DNA of 64,000 nucleotides from Bactericera cockerelli (GCA_024516035.1 CM044964.1:13401597-13465596); one strand, 5' to 3'; positions 10,126-19,185 are shown, counted from the first letter of the stretch. Notes: generated by a model not told the origin, from the sequence alone. Numbers and translations are program-made.

Positions 10126-10461
10126 AGTGATAAAAGGCAAAAATTGGTCAAATTCTATTAAAAAGCTAGATTTGTAATGAGTTTTGAGTAGTAAAAGATA
10201 TCAACCGGTAACTTTCCTCATTCAAGAGTACGTTAATTGTGAGGGTTTACATGTAACAGAAGGTCTATGTGGCAGGATAAGTTCTGAAAGGAGGGGCATA
10301 TGGTTACTGTCAAAATGTTTTACACGGTTGAACCTAGACATAAAGGAATTCACAAGACCGGCACTATTTACTGCTTATACAGGTTCCCTGTTTAGGATAA
10401 GTTCTTTTAGGTTTAGGAGAAGTTCAGGAAACCTCTAATTAGCACGAGTTTTTTCTAGTTT

Positions 10462-10729
10462 TTTTTTTTTTTTTTTTTTAATTGGGGTTTAACGTCGCTT
10501 TCAACTGCCATGGTCATATCACGACGGGGGTTTTACCCTCCATTCGCAGGAAACTCACAAACCTGCTACTCACATTGACCTCACCCAGCCTGAGTGGGGC
10601 CGGGAAAAGCCAGCGTCACGAGAATTAGAATTTGAATGGTCACCCATCCAAGTCTTAACCTCGCTGGATGTCGCTTAACTTCGGTGTTCTGAAGGGAACC
10701 GGTGTATTCAACATGCCATCGACGCTGGC
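10462..10729 (-). mobile_element. Full-length 5S rRNA-derived SINE (SINE3 type)
   Basis: On the minus strand the element begins at 10729 with ~95 nt that read as a diverged 5S rRNA. It keeps the GAATACACCGGTT, ACCGAAGTTAAGC and TTGGATGGGTGACC blocks that hold the internal pol III promoter. A body ending in the motif GTTGAAAGCGACGTTAAAC and a poly(A) tail (poly(T) on the plus strand, 10459-10479) follow. The flanks carry a 12-bp duplication TTTTTCTAGTTT (10450 and 10730), so this is a complete retrotransposition event. Body fragments of the same family recur at 16645-16800, 18310, 19765, 27533, 37388, 49700, 51187, 51810, 52750 and 61023. Confidence 0.88.
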
Positions 10730-10857
10730 TTTTTCTAGTTTATCCAGGTTTTCTGCTTACACAAGTCCTGTTTATCTAGGTTCGACTGTATTAGTTTGAA
10801 GCTACAAAATTAGGGCATTGTTTTCCTGACATAGAAAATATTACTTCACTTAGTTTT

Positions 10858-11100
10858 ACTGGCTGGGGGACTATAAACAGAGAGTAGACCAGCAGTCTAG
10901 CTGGGGCACAATACACAGGAAGTAGACCAGCAGTCTGGCTAGGGGACTATAAACAGGGAGTAGACCAGCATTGACTTGGTTCTGGGGGTCCTTGTCAATT
11001 ATTAGCCTCCTTGTAAAGATAGTGGTAAAAGTGCTGAGACATTCCTCCACTGTCTGGCTACTATGGTTCACGATGACGCCACCCTATGATGTTCATGATG
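10858..11100 (+). repeat. Short copy of the GGGGGACTATAAA minisatellite element
   Basis: Three units of a ~38-bp repeat (GGGGGACTATAAACAGGGAG core) followed by a unique 3' part with GTCAATTATTAGCCTCC and CACGATGACGCCACCCTATG. The same arrangement recurs at 32088-33540 with many more units. This copy holds the empty site (GTCTGGCT at 11052-11059) of a transposon present in the other copy. Confidence 0.85.
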
Positions 11101-11612
11101 ATTAGTTTTTCTAGACAACAAGTCTGCATTCTAATGAAGGAGCACCTCCAGTTTACCAGACTTCAAGACAGCCTTGTTCTCGTTGACTTTCAAAAGTTTT
11201 TTGTTTCGCCTAACAACACAAAGTTTCTAAAATTAAAACAAAGAACGACATCTTATTTTCATCTTTTCTTCAAAACATATTTTTTCCCTGTATCTTACAG
11301 CACATTTTCTATTGTGTTTAAAGTTAAGTGCTCATATCTCCTCTTTAGACAGAAACTTTAGATGATTGCAAAAGTTTTAAGGAAGAACTGCAACCTTAGA
11401 TAAAATTATTCCTTGGTAAATAAAGAATGAAACTTTCTTTAAAAATTCTTTTGTTACAAAGGACAGAAGAGATGATTTAAAGATAACGTGAATCTAGTAT
11501 CATTAGCTCAGGTTCTTCGTACTTGAGTATTAAGTATTCTATGTTCCCATATTCAAGGTCCACATATTCGGAACTTTACTTAGATAAACTAAATTAATTT
11601 TTTTCAGTATTT

Positions 11613-11848
11613 TTATTTTTTAAATATAAAAACTTCTTCCAGGGACCGTCCTTCCGGAAGGGAACCCAGGATGTAAGAAGCATTTCCCCTTTGAATGGCG
11701 AGACCAATTTTTTGATAAAGAAAAAGATTGGAACGGGGATCACCCGTAATTCCAATCAATTTCTTTCCCAAATGGTCCAACCATTTCTTAGATTCGACGC
11801 TCCAAGCACCCATGGTTTCCACAGCAACAGATTGGAAAATGTAACCCC
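11613..11848 (-). pseudogene. C-terminal fragment of a non-LTR retrotransposon protein
   Basis: The minus-strand translation contains FQSVAVETMGAWSVESKKWL, ITGDPRSNLFLYQKIGLAIQ and RGNASYILGSL. The pattern 'VETxGxW... GDxRS...FLxQ+IxxAIQRGNAxxIxGxL' is one I know from the C-terminal end of some LINE reverse transcriptase proteins. The fragment is open for ~75 codons but lacks the catalytic RT part and is cut off at the MITE at 11850. The stretch 11101-11612 shows nothing I recognise. Confidence 0.6.
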
Positions 11849-11849
11849 T

Positions 11850-12090
11850 ATATCGTCAGCTAGAAGGTAAAACTGACCATCTGCATTTGGACCATCTCCA
11901 TTTGGTCATTGAAATCTCCAATAGTCTTTCAGGTAAAAATTGTTTTTTCGCTTTTTCCCGCGCATATGTTTGAATACTACCGAACTTTTGATTTTTAGCC
12001 AATAGTTAGGTAACTTTCTGACCAGAGTAACGAAAAATCGAGAAATGACCAACTGTCACTTGGTCAGTTTTACCTTCTAGCCGACGATAT
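11850..12090. mobile_element. MITE, 241 bp
   Basis: Terminal inverted repeats of about 30 bp: left begins ATATCGTCAGCTAGAAGG, right end inverse begins ATATCGTCGGCTAGAAGG, with one mismatch before AACTGACCA. No coding capacity. It cuts the LINE fragment at 11613-11848 on its left side. Confidence 0.8.
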
Positions 12091-12115
12091 GTAAAATAAA
12101 GAGAATGCCGAAGGT

Positions 12116-12234
12116 ATTATCACCACCCTTGATCAGGCTTTGTTTATATTTATTTCACAACTTGTTACCATGTTCATTGTATATAAAAAAAAATGTAAAT
12201 AAAGCTTGGTCCAATTGTTTAAAAATAAAGAAAT
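12116..12234 (+). repeat. Dispersed retroelement 3' end abutting exon 11
   Basis: Starts near ATCACCACCCTTGATCAGG, contains AAATAAAGCTTGGTCCAATT and ends in an A-rich AAATAAAG tail. A second copy is at about 45525-45645. The tail structure suggests a 5'-truncated non-LTR element. It ends only two to three bases from the donor of exon 11. Confidence 0.7.
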
Positions 12235-12236
12235 AC

Positions 12237-12430
12237 CTGTTTCTCCTCCGGAGTCTTGTGCAGGTACCCTCCCACCGGGTCGTCGGTGATGTAGAAGGGA
12301 TGATACTTGGCGGGCACGCTGGGGTCCAGGCCTCCCTCCACTATGAACGTGTAAGTCTTGCCTCGCACCACGTTGATCTCGGGGATGAGCAGCCCGTTGA
12401 TGTACCAGGAGATGCCCCAGCCCACGTGAC
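12237..12430 (-). CDS. Skeletor: Skeletor-family exon 11: start of cupredoxin-like domain
   Basis: 194 nt, entered by G|GT (Gly), leaving in phase 0. It encodes HVGWGISWYINGLLIP, VVRGKTYTFIVEGGLD and KYHPFYITDDPVGGY, which are strongly conserved in Knickkopf/Skeletor proteins after the DOMON domain. The acceptor is TTCCAG|GTCACG. The donor CAG|GTATTT is weak, and its +4 to +6 bases merge into the tail of the retroelement at 12116-12234. The 5' edge of this exon has been copied six times into the upstream intron. Confidence 0.95.
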
Positions 12431-12790
12431 CTGGAATTAGGAGAAACTTTAATGTACCAGGAGATGCCCCAGCCCACGTGACCTGGAATTAGGAGAAACT
12501 TTAATGTACCAGGAGATACCCCAGCCCACGTGACCTGGAATTAGGAGAAACTTTAATGTACCAGGAGATGCCCCAGCCCACGTGACCTAAAATTAGGAGA
12601 AACTTTAATGTACCAGGAGATGCCCCAGCCCACGTGACCTGGAATTAGGAGAAACTTTAATGTACCAGGAGATGCCCCAGCCCACGTGACCTGGCATTAG
12701 GAGAAATCAATGTTCATACTTTAATGTACCAGGAGATACCCGAGCCCACGTGACCTGGCATTAGGAAAAACCAATGTTCATACTTTAACG
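12431..12790 (-). repeat. Six tandem copies of exon 11 acceptor edge (52-bp period)
   Basis: The start TGTACCAGGAGAT of each unit lies at 12453, 12505, 12557, 12609 and 12661, an exact 52-bp step from 12401 inside the exon, and then at 12725 after a 12-bp insertion. Each unit holds the first ~30 nt of exon 11 and the AG acceptor with its intron bases, so the transcript meets six decoy acceptors before the real one. A 52-bp step shifts the frame, so use of an upstream acceptor would usually disrupt the protein. Confidence 0.95.
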
Positions 12791-12809
12791 ACCTATCACC
12801 GTGTAGTCA

Positions 12810-12868
12810 CGGTTTCAGAGGGAGTTAGCGCGCTCGGCATTGCACGCATGGTGACCTGTGTTCGAGCT
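12810..12868 (+). mobile_element. tRNA-like SINE head fragment
   Basis: Contains an A-box-like GGGAGTTAGCGCGCTCGG and a B-box-like CTGTGTTCGAGCTC at tRNA spacing. The same head appears in reverse at 62130-62205. Too diverged and without acceptor pairing for a functional tRNA. The rest of 12869-13271 shows nothing recognisable. Confidence 0.5.
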
Positions 12869-13271
12869 CGTATATAAATCGAGTCTTCCATTTCTTTCAA
12901 TCTAACGCTTCCTTTATTTCAAATTTTTCTCTCAGATCACTTAAACTCTGTCTTTGCGCCTAAGCTTTGATAGCATTTTTTTCTATTGCCTTACCTCAAG
13001 AATTTCTACCAGACAAATCTCGACTTCAGACCCAAATTAATGAACGACGCTAAAGCGCAGACTGCCACTATAGTGTTGTAATTACCATGATAATAGCTAA
13101 TCACACAACTGGAATCTGATACTTTAGTAACAGTGTCCACCACAGCAGCGTTTATTAATTCGGGCCCTATTAAGACTGAAAAGTTCCTTTACCCCAGCAG
13201 TCAAACAGGTCTTATACATTTTACAGGATAAACTTTACAGGCTTACTATATTTTTCACCCGAAAATCTCAC

Positions 13272-13440
13272 CTGTTATGGCAGGGTAGCCTCTCTTCCCA
13301 CCCGTTGGCCCCATCTGAGCATACAGGACGCCATCTTCAGGCTCGTTACATTGGATGGGGGGGATTTCCCAGGCCTCATCTTGAGGGGCGGGGGCAGGCG
13401 TAGGCACCTGCTTGGAGCGAGATATCGGCTCCACTGCCAC
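13272..13440 (-). CDS. Skeletor: Skeletor-family exon 10
   Basis: 169 nt, acceptor CCCCTAG, donor GTGAGA, phase 0 in and one G out. It encodes VAVEPISRSKQVPTPAPAPQ, a Pro-rich linker, then WEIPPIQCNEPEDGVLYAQM and GPTGGKRGYPAITG, which lead into the cupredoxin-like region. The W-x-I-P-x-I-x-C motif is typical of the family. Confidence 0.94.
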
Positions 13441-13910
13441 CTAGGGGTTATAACGGGAATTTTTACGTGAAAGTTAGATTATATTAGTTTATGAAATCCA
13501 GTGAATCCGGAAATAAATATAGGTACTATGGGAAATATATTTTACCCTGCAGTCGACCGAATTAAGATTCACGGCCAAAACTAAGCTGGGTGATATTAAC
13601 TGGCGCAGTCTGTGACAAATTGTTCACATTACAGCAAGTGAAAGCTAGTGAGAAAGTGTTGTACCTAAGGGTTGTAAAAATCACAAAATTTCCGTTATTT
13701 TGACAATTTCGACAGAATCTTTCTTAAATACGAGTATTTTATTTACAAGTTCTATTTATTTAAAACACAAATTTGTTTAATTCATAGATAAAACACCTCC
13801 CGCATATCTGCTGTCCTCTTCATTGAGTATTTTAGATTTCAATGGACAAGTTTTATAAGCCCTAGAATTTAGGTGACGTTATTTAGATTCACCCTGTAAA
13901 TAACTTTCAC
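13441..13910. other. Intron without recognised elements
   Basis: 470 bp between exons 10 and 9. AT-rich; I see no repeat shared with the rest of the window and no open frame of note. Confidence 0.6.
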
Positions 13911-14041
13911 CTCTTTGATCCTGTTGGTTCCAGAGTTACTGTCTGCGCCTGCGTACTGCTCCTGGCTGGGAGTTCCTGTCTCTCCCTCGGGAACAGGACA
14001 GTTCCAGAGTGGCGTCCTGCCGAAGTTAATGAGGATGTTTT
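13911..14041 (-). CDS. Skeletor: Skeletor-family exon 9
   Basis: 131 nt, acceptor AATTTCCAG, donor GTGAAA. It completes the split codon A|AA (Lys) and leaves in phase 0. It encodes NILINFGRTPLWNCP and a Gly/Ser/Thr/Gln-rich linker ending NSGTNRIKE. It directly follows the DOMON domain, and the LINFGR-PLWNCP motif is shared across the family. Confidence 0.93.
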
Positions 14042-14464
14042 CTGGAAATTGATAGAACAATGATACCATCTATAGTACTATTTTTTTTTTTTTTTTTTTT
14101 TAAGAAATATATAATTTATATTTAATCAACAGAGTGACATCATTATGAAGAAGAAATAATGGTATACATATCAACAGTAGATAGCAACTATAGTACTATT
14201 CCTTTTTTAAATACATAAATTACTATCATTGCATAGCATATTCACTAAAAGATTGTACCTACTATTGTTTTTTTAGATACATAAATTGCTATCACTAACA
14301 GACTGATTAATCCACAAGAAAATTAAAATATTCATTAGGGTTTAGATAGTTTGTAAAAGTGTTCGTCAAGTCCATGATTAAATCCATCCATTAGCAACTA
14401 TACTTACTTTACTTTCCGTGTCCATGATTGTATCGAGGGTACCCTAGGGTCTAGATAGAACTAG

Positions 14465-14568
14465 TCTAAAACCCTCTTCAGAGGGGAGGCATACTAAGTG
14501 ATGGGCAGGCTGCACCACAGACCACAAGCGTCTACAGTAGCTCCTGTTTCATGGCTACGAAATAAAAA
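14465..14568 (+). repeat. Dispersed repeat ending in ACACTCATCTT
   Basis: Core GATGGGCAGGCTGCACCAC, AGCGTCTACAGTAGCTCCTG and ATGGCTACGAAATAAAA. Other copies are at 14824-16010 (split by the mariner element) and 30670-30790. The A-rich end suggests a retroelement 3' end or SINE body; I cannot name the family. Confidence 0.7.
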
Positions 14569-14596
14569 AGGCTGTGAAACACTCATCTTTCTGTCT

Positions 14597-14812
14597 GTCC
14601 CGGTAGCTCAGTGCTCAGTGGTAAAGACGGCACTCTGTGAATCCAAAGACTCCAGAAGTCGTGGGTTCGAAACCCAGCTGGGACATGGCATGTTATCCTC
14701 CCAATTGGGATTTTTACCACATAATAATATGTCTTGGGCTTACTGCTGGAATAATGGGACTTTAATAGTCCTAATCGGGCAGTATAAAAAAGACGATATT
14801 ATTATTATTATT
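14597..14812 (+). mobile_element. tRNA-derived SINE, family A
   Basis: tRNA-like head (GTCCCGGTAGCTCAG ... GGGTTCGAAACCCAGC) with pol III A and B boxes, a body containing TTTTTACCACATAATAATATG and GGAATAATGGGACTTTAATAG, and an (ATT)n tail. A short repeat of GCTCAGT within the A box lengthens this copy. Seven copies lie in the window on both strands. Confidence 0.92.
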
Positions 14813-15048
14813 GCATAGCATAGTCACTAACGCCCATCAGAGGGGATGCATACTACGGGATGGGCAGGCTACACCACAGACCACAAGCGTCTACAGTAGC
14901 TCCTGATTCATGGGTACGAAATAAAACAATACCTTCCTTATTATAGGATAAGGAAAGTAAAAAGGAAAAAGGAAAGTATTATAGGATAAGGAAATACCTT
15001 CCTTATTATAGGATAAGCAAAGTAAAAAGGAAAAAGGAAAGTATTATA

Positions 15049-15968
15049 CGAGGTTTGGCTATTAAGTTCGTAGACACGAGCCGTTACGCAAAAGCTGTCC
15101 ATGCTAGGAAGATATAATGAACATGTTTAGAAAGCTTCAAGTCTTGTGTTTTGATTGATAGCTGTCACATGCCTGTACTGTAATTAGTTCTGTTGTGATA
15201 GCCCGACGCGCAAGACACCTTTTTTAATTTTGCCGGAATTATGATTGATACAAACGTTGAGCAACGAGTGATTATTGAATTTTACGTAAAACTTGCTGGT
15301 GAAACTTTTTCTTTGTTAAAGACAGTGTACCAGGAATCATGTTTGAAAAGATCAACGCTTTATAAGTGGTTTTAAACGGTTTCAAGGTGGTCAGGAAGCT
15401 GTTGAGGATGATCCACGTCCTGGTCGCCCCCAAACCTCAAAAACTGACGAAAACATTGAAAAAATTGGTGTTATGATTTGTTCTGACCGTAGATTAACTC
15501 TAGGACTAATGGCTGATACACTTAATATTAATAGATAATGTGCGAGACAAATTTTGCACGAAAATTTCAACATGACAAAAGTTTGCGCAAAAATCGTGCC
15601 ATGCGCCAGTCCACAGTGCCTTCTCCGTGAAGACGTTCTTATCCAAGTACAACATCCCAGTGTTGAAACACCCTCCTTAATCACCCGACCTGGCCCCGTG
15701 CGACTTTTACTTATTCCTAAAAATCAAATCTACCCTGAAAGGTACCAGATTTGACAGCGTAAATTACGTTAATAAAAAAACCGGCAAAAGTCTTGAAAGG
15801 CCTCACACAAAATGACCTCCACCACTGTTTCGATCAATGGAAAATTCGCCTGGAACGTTGTAGGGATAGAGGAGGGGAGTACATTGAAGGGGATAACTAC
15901 TAAAGTTGGGTAAGTTAAACACACATCGTTTTATGGAAAGAGTCTACGAACTTAATAGCCAAACCTCG
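15049..15968 (+). mobile_element. mariner-like transposon relic, 920 bp
   Basis: Terminal inverted repeats of about 25 bp (CGAGGTTTGGCTATTAAGTT on both ends) flanked by TA on each side, the Tc1/mariner target. Interior fragments of a mariner transposase are readable on the plus strand. The element landed in a TA of the palindromic GGATAAGGAAAG repeat. Confidence 0.93.
15240..15900 (+). pseudogene. Broken mariner transposase
   Basis: Readable pieces: NVEQRVIIEFYVKLAGETF (helix-turn-helix N-terminus), DDPRPGRPQTSKT (the typical linker), SDRRLTLGLMADTLNIN, and the C-terminal LSKYNIPVLKHPPYSPDLAP-like region with CDFYLF. Several stops, frameshifts and an internal deletion that removes most of the catalytic core between ~15600 and 15610. 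It is therefore shorter than the usual ~345 codons and not functional. Confidence 0.88.
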
Positions 15969-16041
15969 TAGGATAAGGAAAGTAAAACACTCATCTTAAA
16001 AAAAAAAAGATGTCGGGGCTCCGTTGTGTCCGCGCACTTAC

Positions 16042-16237
16042 TCTTGGAGAACACGCTGTGGAAGGAGACCTCCAGTTTGGAATTGAGAGGTCCCAGGGCC
16101 CAGATGACCGCCTGGCTCTGGTTGGTGTAGATGTCGTGGTCCAGGACATCGTGGGAGCGGAGAGGTCGCTGGTAGGTCACTATGGAGTAGCCGTTCACTA
16201 GGGCCGCGTTGAGAAGCTTCACGCTGTCTGAGTTATC
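16042..16237 (-). CDS. Skeletor: Skeletor-family exon 8: end of DOMON domain
   Basis: 196 nt, acceptor CCCTCTCGCAG, donor AGTAAGT, phase 0 in and one A out. It encodes DNSDSVKLLNAALVNGYS, IVTYQRPLRSHDVLDHDIY and VIWALGPLNSKLEVSFHSVF. These are the classic C-terminal strands of DOMON (the YxRPL motif followed by xAxGPL). Highly GC-rich compared with its introns. Confidence 0.96.
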
Positions 16238-16644
16238 CTGCGAGAGGGAAACATAAGTTGTAGAAGTAGAAGTTAATTAGAAGCATTCCTTAGGGAGAAA
16301 GCCACAAAAATTGTAAAAAAAAACTAAAATAAATATACATTATTACATTATTATTATTATTTAAAAAAAAAGTATTTTTCTAAAATTGTTCTTACCAAAT
16401 GAAAATGGGTTAGGTTCCTCTGTATACAAAAAAAAAAAAATATATGAAAAATAAAACAAATAATTTATTGATTGATTTTTTTTTTTTTTTTTGGAGTGAA
16501 GGTAAAAATCTTCTAACTCATTCAAGACAAAGAATGGGGCTCCGATGCTAAAAACCTGTGCATCCTACCCACTAAAAAACCCTCCGCTCCGGAAGAATTG
16601 ATTGATTGATATTTAAAAAAAACAATTTAAATCAAACTTCATTT

Positions 16645-16800
16645 TCTTTTAATGTGGGTATAACATTGCTTTGAACTGCATCGTCATACCACAACGGGGG
16701 TTTTACCCTCCCTTCCTTAGATGGGTGACCATTGAAATTCGAACCTTCGTGATGCTGGATGTTCCCAGCCCCACAAAGGCTGGGTGAGGTTAATTTCAAA
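16645..16800. mobile_element. Head-to-head fragments of the 5S SINE
   Basis: 16645-16722 matches the body end of the 5S-derived SINE in minus orientation (AACGGGGGTTTTACCCTCC). 16723-16800 matches the GATGGGTGACC 5S block and AGGCTGGGTGAGGTTAAT body in plus orientation. Such an inverted join is what 5' inversion during target-primed reverse transcription leaves. The rest of 16238-16644 is A/T-rich with poly(T) and nothing else recognised. Confidence 0.65.
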
Positions 16801-16920
16801 TCGAAATTGTAAATATTATACTGTCCTTTTGACCTTTTGGACAACGAAATTTCACGTCCCTTTTCTGAATTTTATTATCATGATCATAACACCAAAAGGT
16901 TCAGCTTTTGCAGATAGAAA

Positions 16921-17320
16921 GCCATACCTCATCTGTATGCTGTAGTCCACTGCATACCCGTCAACACATCTCGTGTCAAAGGTATTTTCACCTGAGGCCT
17001 CTTTTGTTCAGTAAAATTGATTTATTTAGTGTCTAGTTTCTAAAATATTAAGTTTTCAATATATTTCAATAATCTAAATTGCAAAAAATAGCCATAGGCC
17101 CCAGAGTTTAAACAACATACTAAAATCTATTGTAGTGTCAGTTGGAAGAGCCTGACACTGATTAAAAGTGAGCAACAACGTGTCAGGCCTTTTCAACTGA
17201 CAGTCACTTTTTTGGAAAACTGGCTGTCAGGCGTTTTTAACTGACGTGGCACGAGATGTGTTAAAGTTATCCTGGTCTATACGGTGCACTAACACGCCCA
17301 CTCCTAACATCTCAAGTCAG
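16921..17320 (-). pseudogene. Diverged duplicate of exon 7, split by a MITE
   Basis: In transcript order, 17318-17263 can be read as EMLGVGVLVHRIDQDNFN, against QMIGADVVVAWIDQENLN in exon 7. After a 300-bp insertion, 16962-16921 reads NGYAVDYSIQ, against NGYAVDYYLT and DYRIQ of the exon. The 3' end keeps the intron bases but the donor GT is now AT (CAG|ATGAGG). The middle of the exon has been lost by recombination between two GACTA motifs. The aligned codons are still open, so the duplicate lost function without quick decay. Confidence 0.85.
16963..17262. mobile_element. MITE inside the exon 7 duplicate
   Basis: 300 bp with inverse termini AACACATCTCGTG / CACGAGATGTGTT and a further internal inverted pair (TCAGTTGGAAGAGCCTGACA and its partner). 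No coding capacity. It splits the duplicated exon between the codons for NLN and GYAV. Confidence 0.8.
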
Positions 17321-17346
17321 AGAAGGCCATGCCTCGGTCGCCTCAC

Positions 17347-17531
17347 CTGAATCCTATAGTCCGGACAGCTGCCCCGCCCCCCCGCACACTGACTCTTGTC
17401 AGTCAGATAGTAGTCCACCGCATACCCGTTCAGATTCTCCTGGTCTATCCAGGCCACCACCACATCCGCGCCTATCATCTGGTTCTTGAGGGGGTCACCC
17501 GACAGCCCGAAAGACATGTACTCACCCGATT
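17347..17531 (-). CDS. Skeletor: Skeletor-family exon 7: DOMON domain
   Basis: 185 nt, entered by G|AA (Glu), leaving in phase 0, acceptor TCCTGTTTCAG and donor GTGAGG. It encodes SGEYMSFGLSGDP, QMIGADVVVAWIDQE, YAVDYYLTDKSQC and a Gly-rich loop before CPDYRIQ. The GADVVVAW and DYYL motifs identify DOMON, a domain that binds haem or sugars in other proteins. A tRNA-SINE ends 16 bp before its acceptor in the transcript. Confidence 0.96.
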
Positions 17532-17547
17532 CTGAAACAGGAGACAA

Positions 17548-17755
17548 TATAATAATAATATCGCCTTATTTATACTGCCCGATTAAGACTATTAAGTCCC
17601 ATTATTCCAGCAGTAAGCCCAAAACATATATTATTATGTGGTAAAAATCCCAAATGGGAGGATAACATGTCATGTCCCGGCTGGGTTTCGAACCCACGAC
17701 CTCTGGAATCTTTGGATTCACAGAGTGCCGCCTTTACCACTGAGCTACCGGGATA
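17548..17755 (-). mobile_element. tRNA-derived SINE, family A
   Basis: Complete minus-strand copy: the tRNA head ends at 17755 and the (ATT)n tail at 17548. In the Skeletor transcript it is in sense orientation, and its tail lies 16 nt from the 3' splice site of exon 7, so the branch point probably falls within SINE sequence. Confidence 0.92.
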
Positions 17756-18129
17756 GAATAATGTATATTTATTTTAGTTTTTTTTTCACAATTTTTGTGG
17801 CTCTCTCCCTAAGTAATACTTCTAAGGAGAGACCTTACAATGACTTTTACAATAGAGAAACATAAAAATACAATTTCATATAAATAGGATTGAAAAATAA
17901 GGGGACAAATTTACAACACACAATAAATTTCAGATTAGATTTAGGGCCAAATTATGAAACAGGATTATTTTATCTAAGTCTGACACGAAAATTCTGTCCC
18001 TCCGAACACGTGAGGCTGTCATTTTCGGTCCTATTCACTATTCAGGCCTATTCACGATAGGAGGGTAAAACTCCCGTCCTGACTATCTTAAAATCAGGAC
18101 GTTAAAACCAAATAGAATCTATCGGTTAC

Positions 18130-18245
18130 AATAGATCTAAATAGAGGTCGGTGTGATGATTGGAGCTTCTCTTGTGGAACTCCAACCAGTCTATAATAAT
18201 GTCTCTTTCTTTGTATAGGTGTTCTTCACACCTCGGCCGAGGTGT
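18130..18245 (+). repeat. Dispersed repeat pieces
   Basis: 18130-18192 (GGTCGGTGTGATGATTGG, CTCTTGTGGAACTCCAACC) matches the reverse of 28640-28705. 18200-18245 (TGTCTCTTTCTTTGTATAGG, CACACCTCGGCCGAGGTGT) matches the reverse of 33840-33890. I cannot assign a class. Confidence 0.6.
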
Positions 18246-18309
18246 TTGATAAAGCCTGACACGCCAACATGTCGGAGTTTCAAGCAAAAAGCGAATGAAA
18301 ATTTAGCGC

Positions 18310-18513
18310 GCCAGCGTTGATGGCGCATTGAATGCAACGGTTCTCGTAGGATCATCGAAGTTAAGCAACGTCCAGCGAGGTGAAGACTTCGTGATGCTGG
18401 CATTCCGGCCCAACCCAGGCTGGGTGAGATTAATGTGGGTAATAGGTTTGTGAGTTTCCTGCAAATGGAGGGTTTGTGAGTTTCCAGCAAACACCTCTGT
18501 CGTGTATGATCCA
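18310..18513 (+). mobile_element. 5S rRNA-derived SINE copy
   Basis: 5S part with GCCAGCGTTGATGGC, GATCATCGAAGTTAAGCAAC and TTCGTGATGCTGGC, then the body AACCCAGGCTGGGTGAG and TTTGTGAGTTTCCTGC. A 20-bp stretch of the body (GGGTTTGTGAGTTTCC) is repeated. The end is eroded, with no poly(A). Confidence 0.82.
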
Positions 18514-19042
18514 TGGAATCCATACCATCATATTGAAGCACATTTACACGACACAACACCTACTATTCTACTTTCAGAACAGAACTTACATCTCGGGTAC
18601 AATATTCAATGACTCTTCTGAACTTATCAAGGATATAAATAAAAGTGAGAGATTCTTCCATCATATTTTATGACCGTGGTCTATCGGACGATCATAAACT
18701 GAGGCAGATTTAATCAGAACTACAACATATCCAAGGATATGCTCCTTTCTAATTTAAAATTCGCGATCAATATTTCATAAATATGCGTATCATCGGCGGT
18801 CGTGATTGGCAAATAGAGAGCATTCATATCAGAATCAATAAATACCTACCTATTTCATAATATACTCGTATACCTATGTACATTAATATTATTAATAAAT
18901 AAAGTATCTAATGTGAATAATGTAAATATAGGTATGTGCTTGTATGTATGTAATTCATAGACTTATTAGTCTTATTACAAGATCAGGCTCATTACAAAGC
19001 GGCGCGGTGGTCGAATCTTTGATATCAGCCTCAGTTAAAAAA

Positions 19043-19185
19043 TAAAGTTATCATATAAATTTGTGTTAATGACTTTTGTGATATCGCAACTACTCAAACT
19101 AGCTGTACCAAATCCACGCTGAAACCGGGACTTGAACCACAGACCTCCAGGTCACAGGTCCACCGCCTTATCGATCAAGTAGAAA
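19043..19185 (-). mobile_element. tRNA-derived SINE, family B
   Basis: Minus-strand copy with B-box region GGGACTTGAACCACAGACC (reverse) and A-box region ACCGCCTTATCGATCAAG (reverse), followed by a body shared with 61520-61679 (GTGATATCACGAAAGTG-like). A different tRNA head from family A. Confidence 0.8.

Larger units (their letters stand above)
14824..16010 (+). repeat. Dispersed repeat interrupted by mariner
   Basis: Same repeat as 14465-14568, followed by doubled CCTTATTATAGGATAAGGAAAG palindromic units, and resuming after the mariner copy as GTAAAACACTCATCTT plus poly(A) at 16000-16010. The poly(A) ends 31 bp from the donor of exon 8. Confidence 0.7.

Noticed and set aside
12133..12477. 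114-codon minus-strand frame overlapping exon 11
   Set aside because: It reads the array and the exon in the wrong frame; the true exon frame joins exons 10 and 12 with correct phases.
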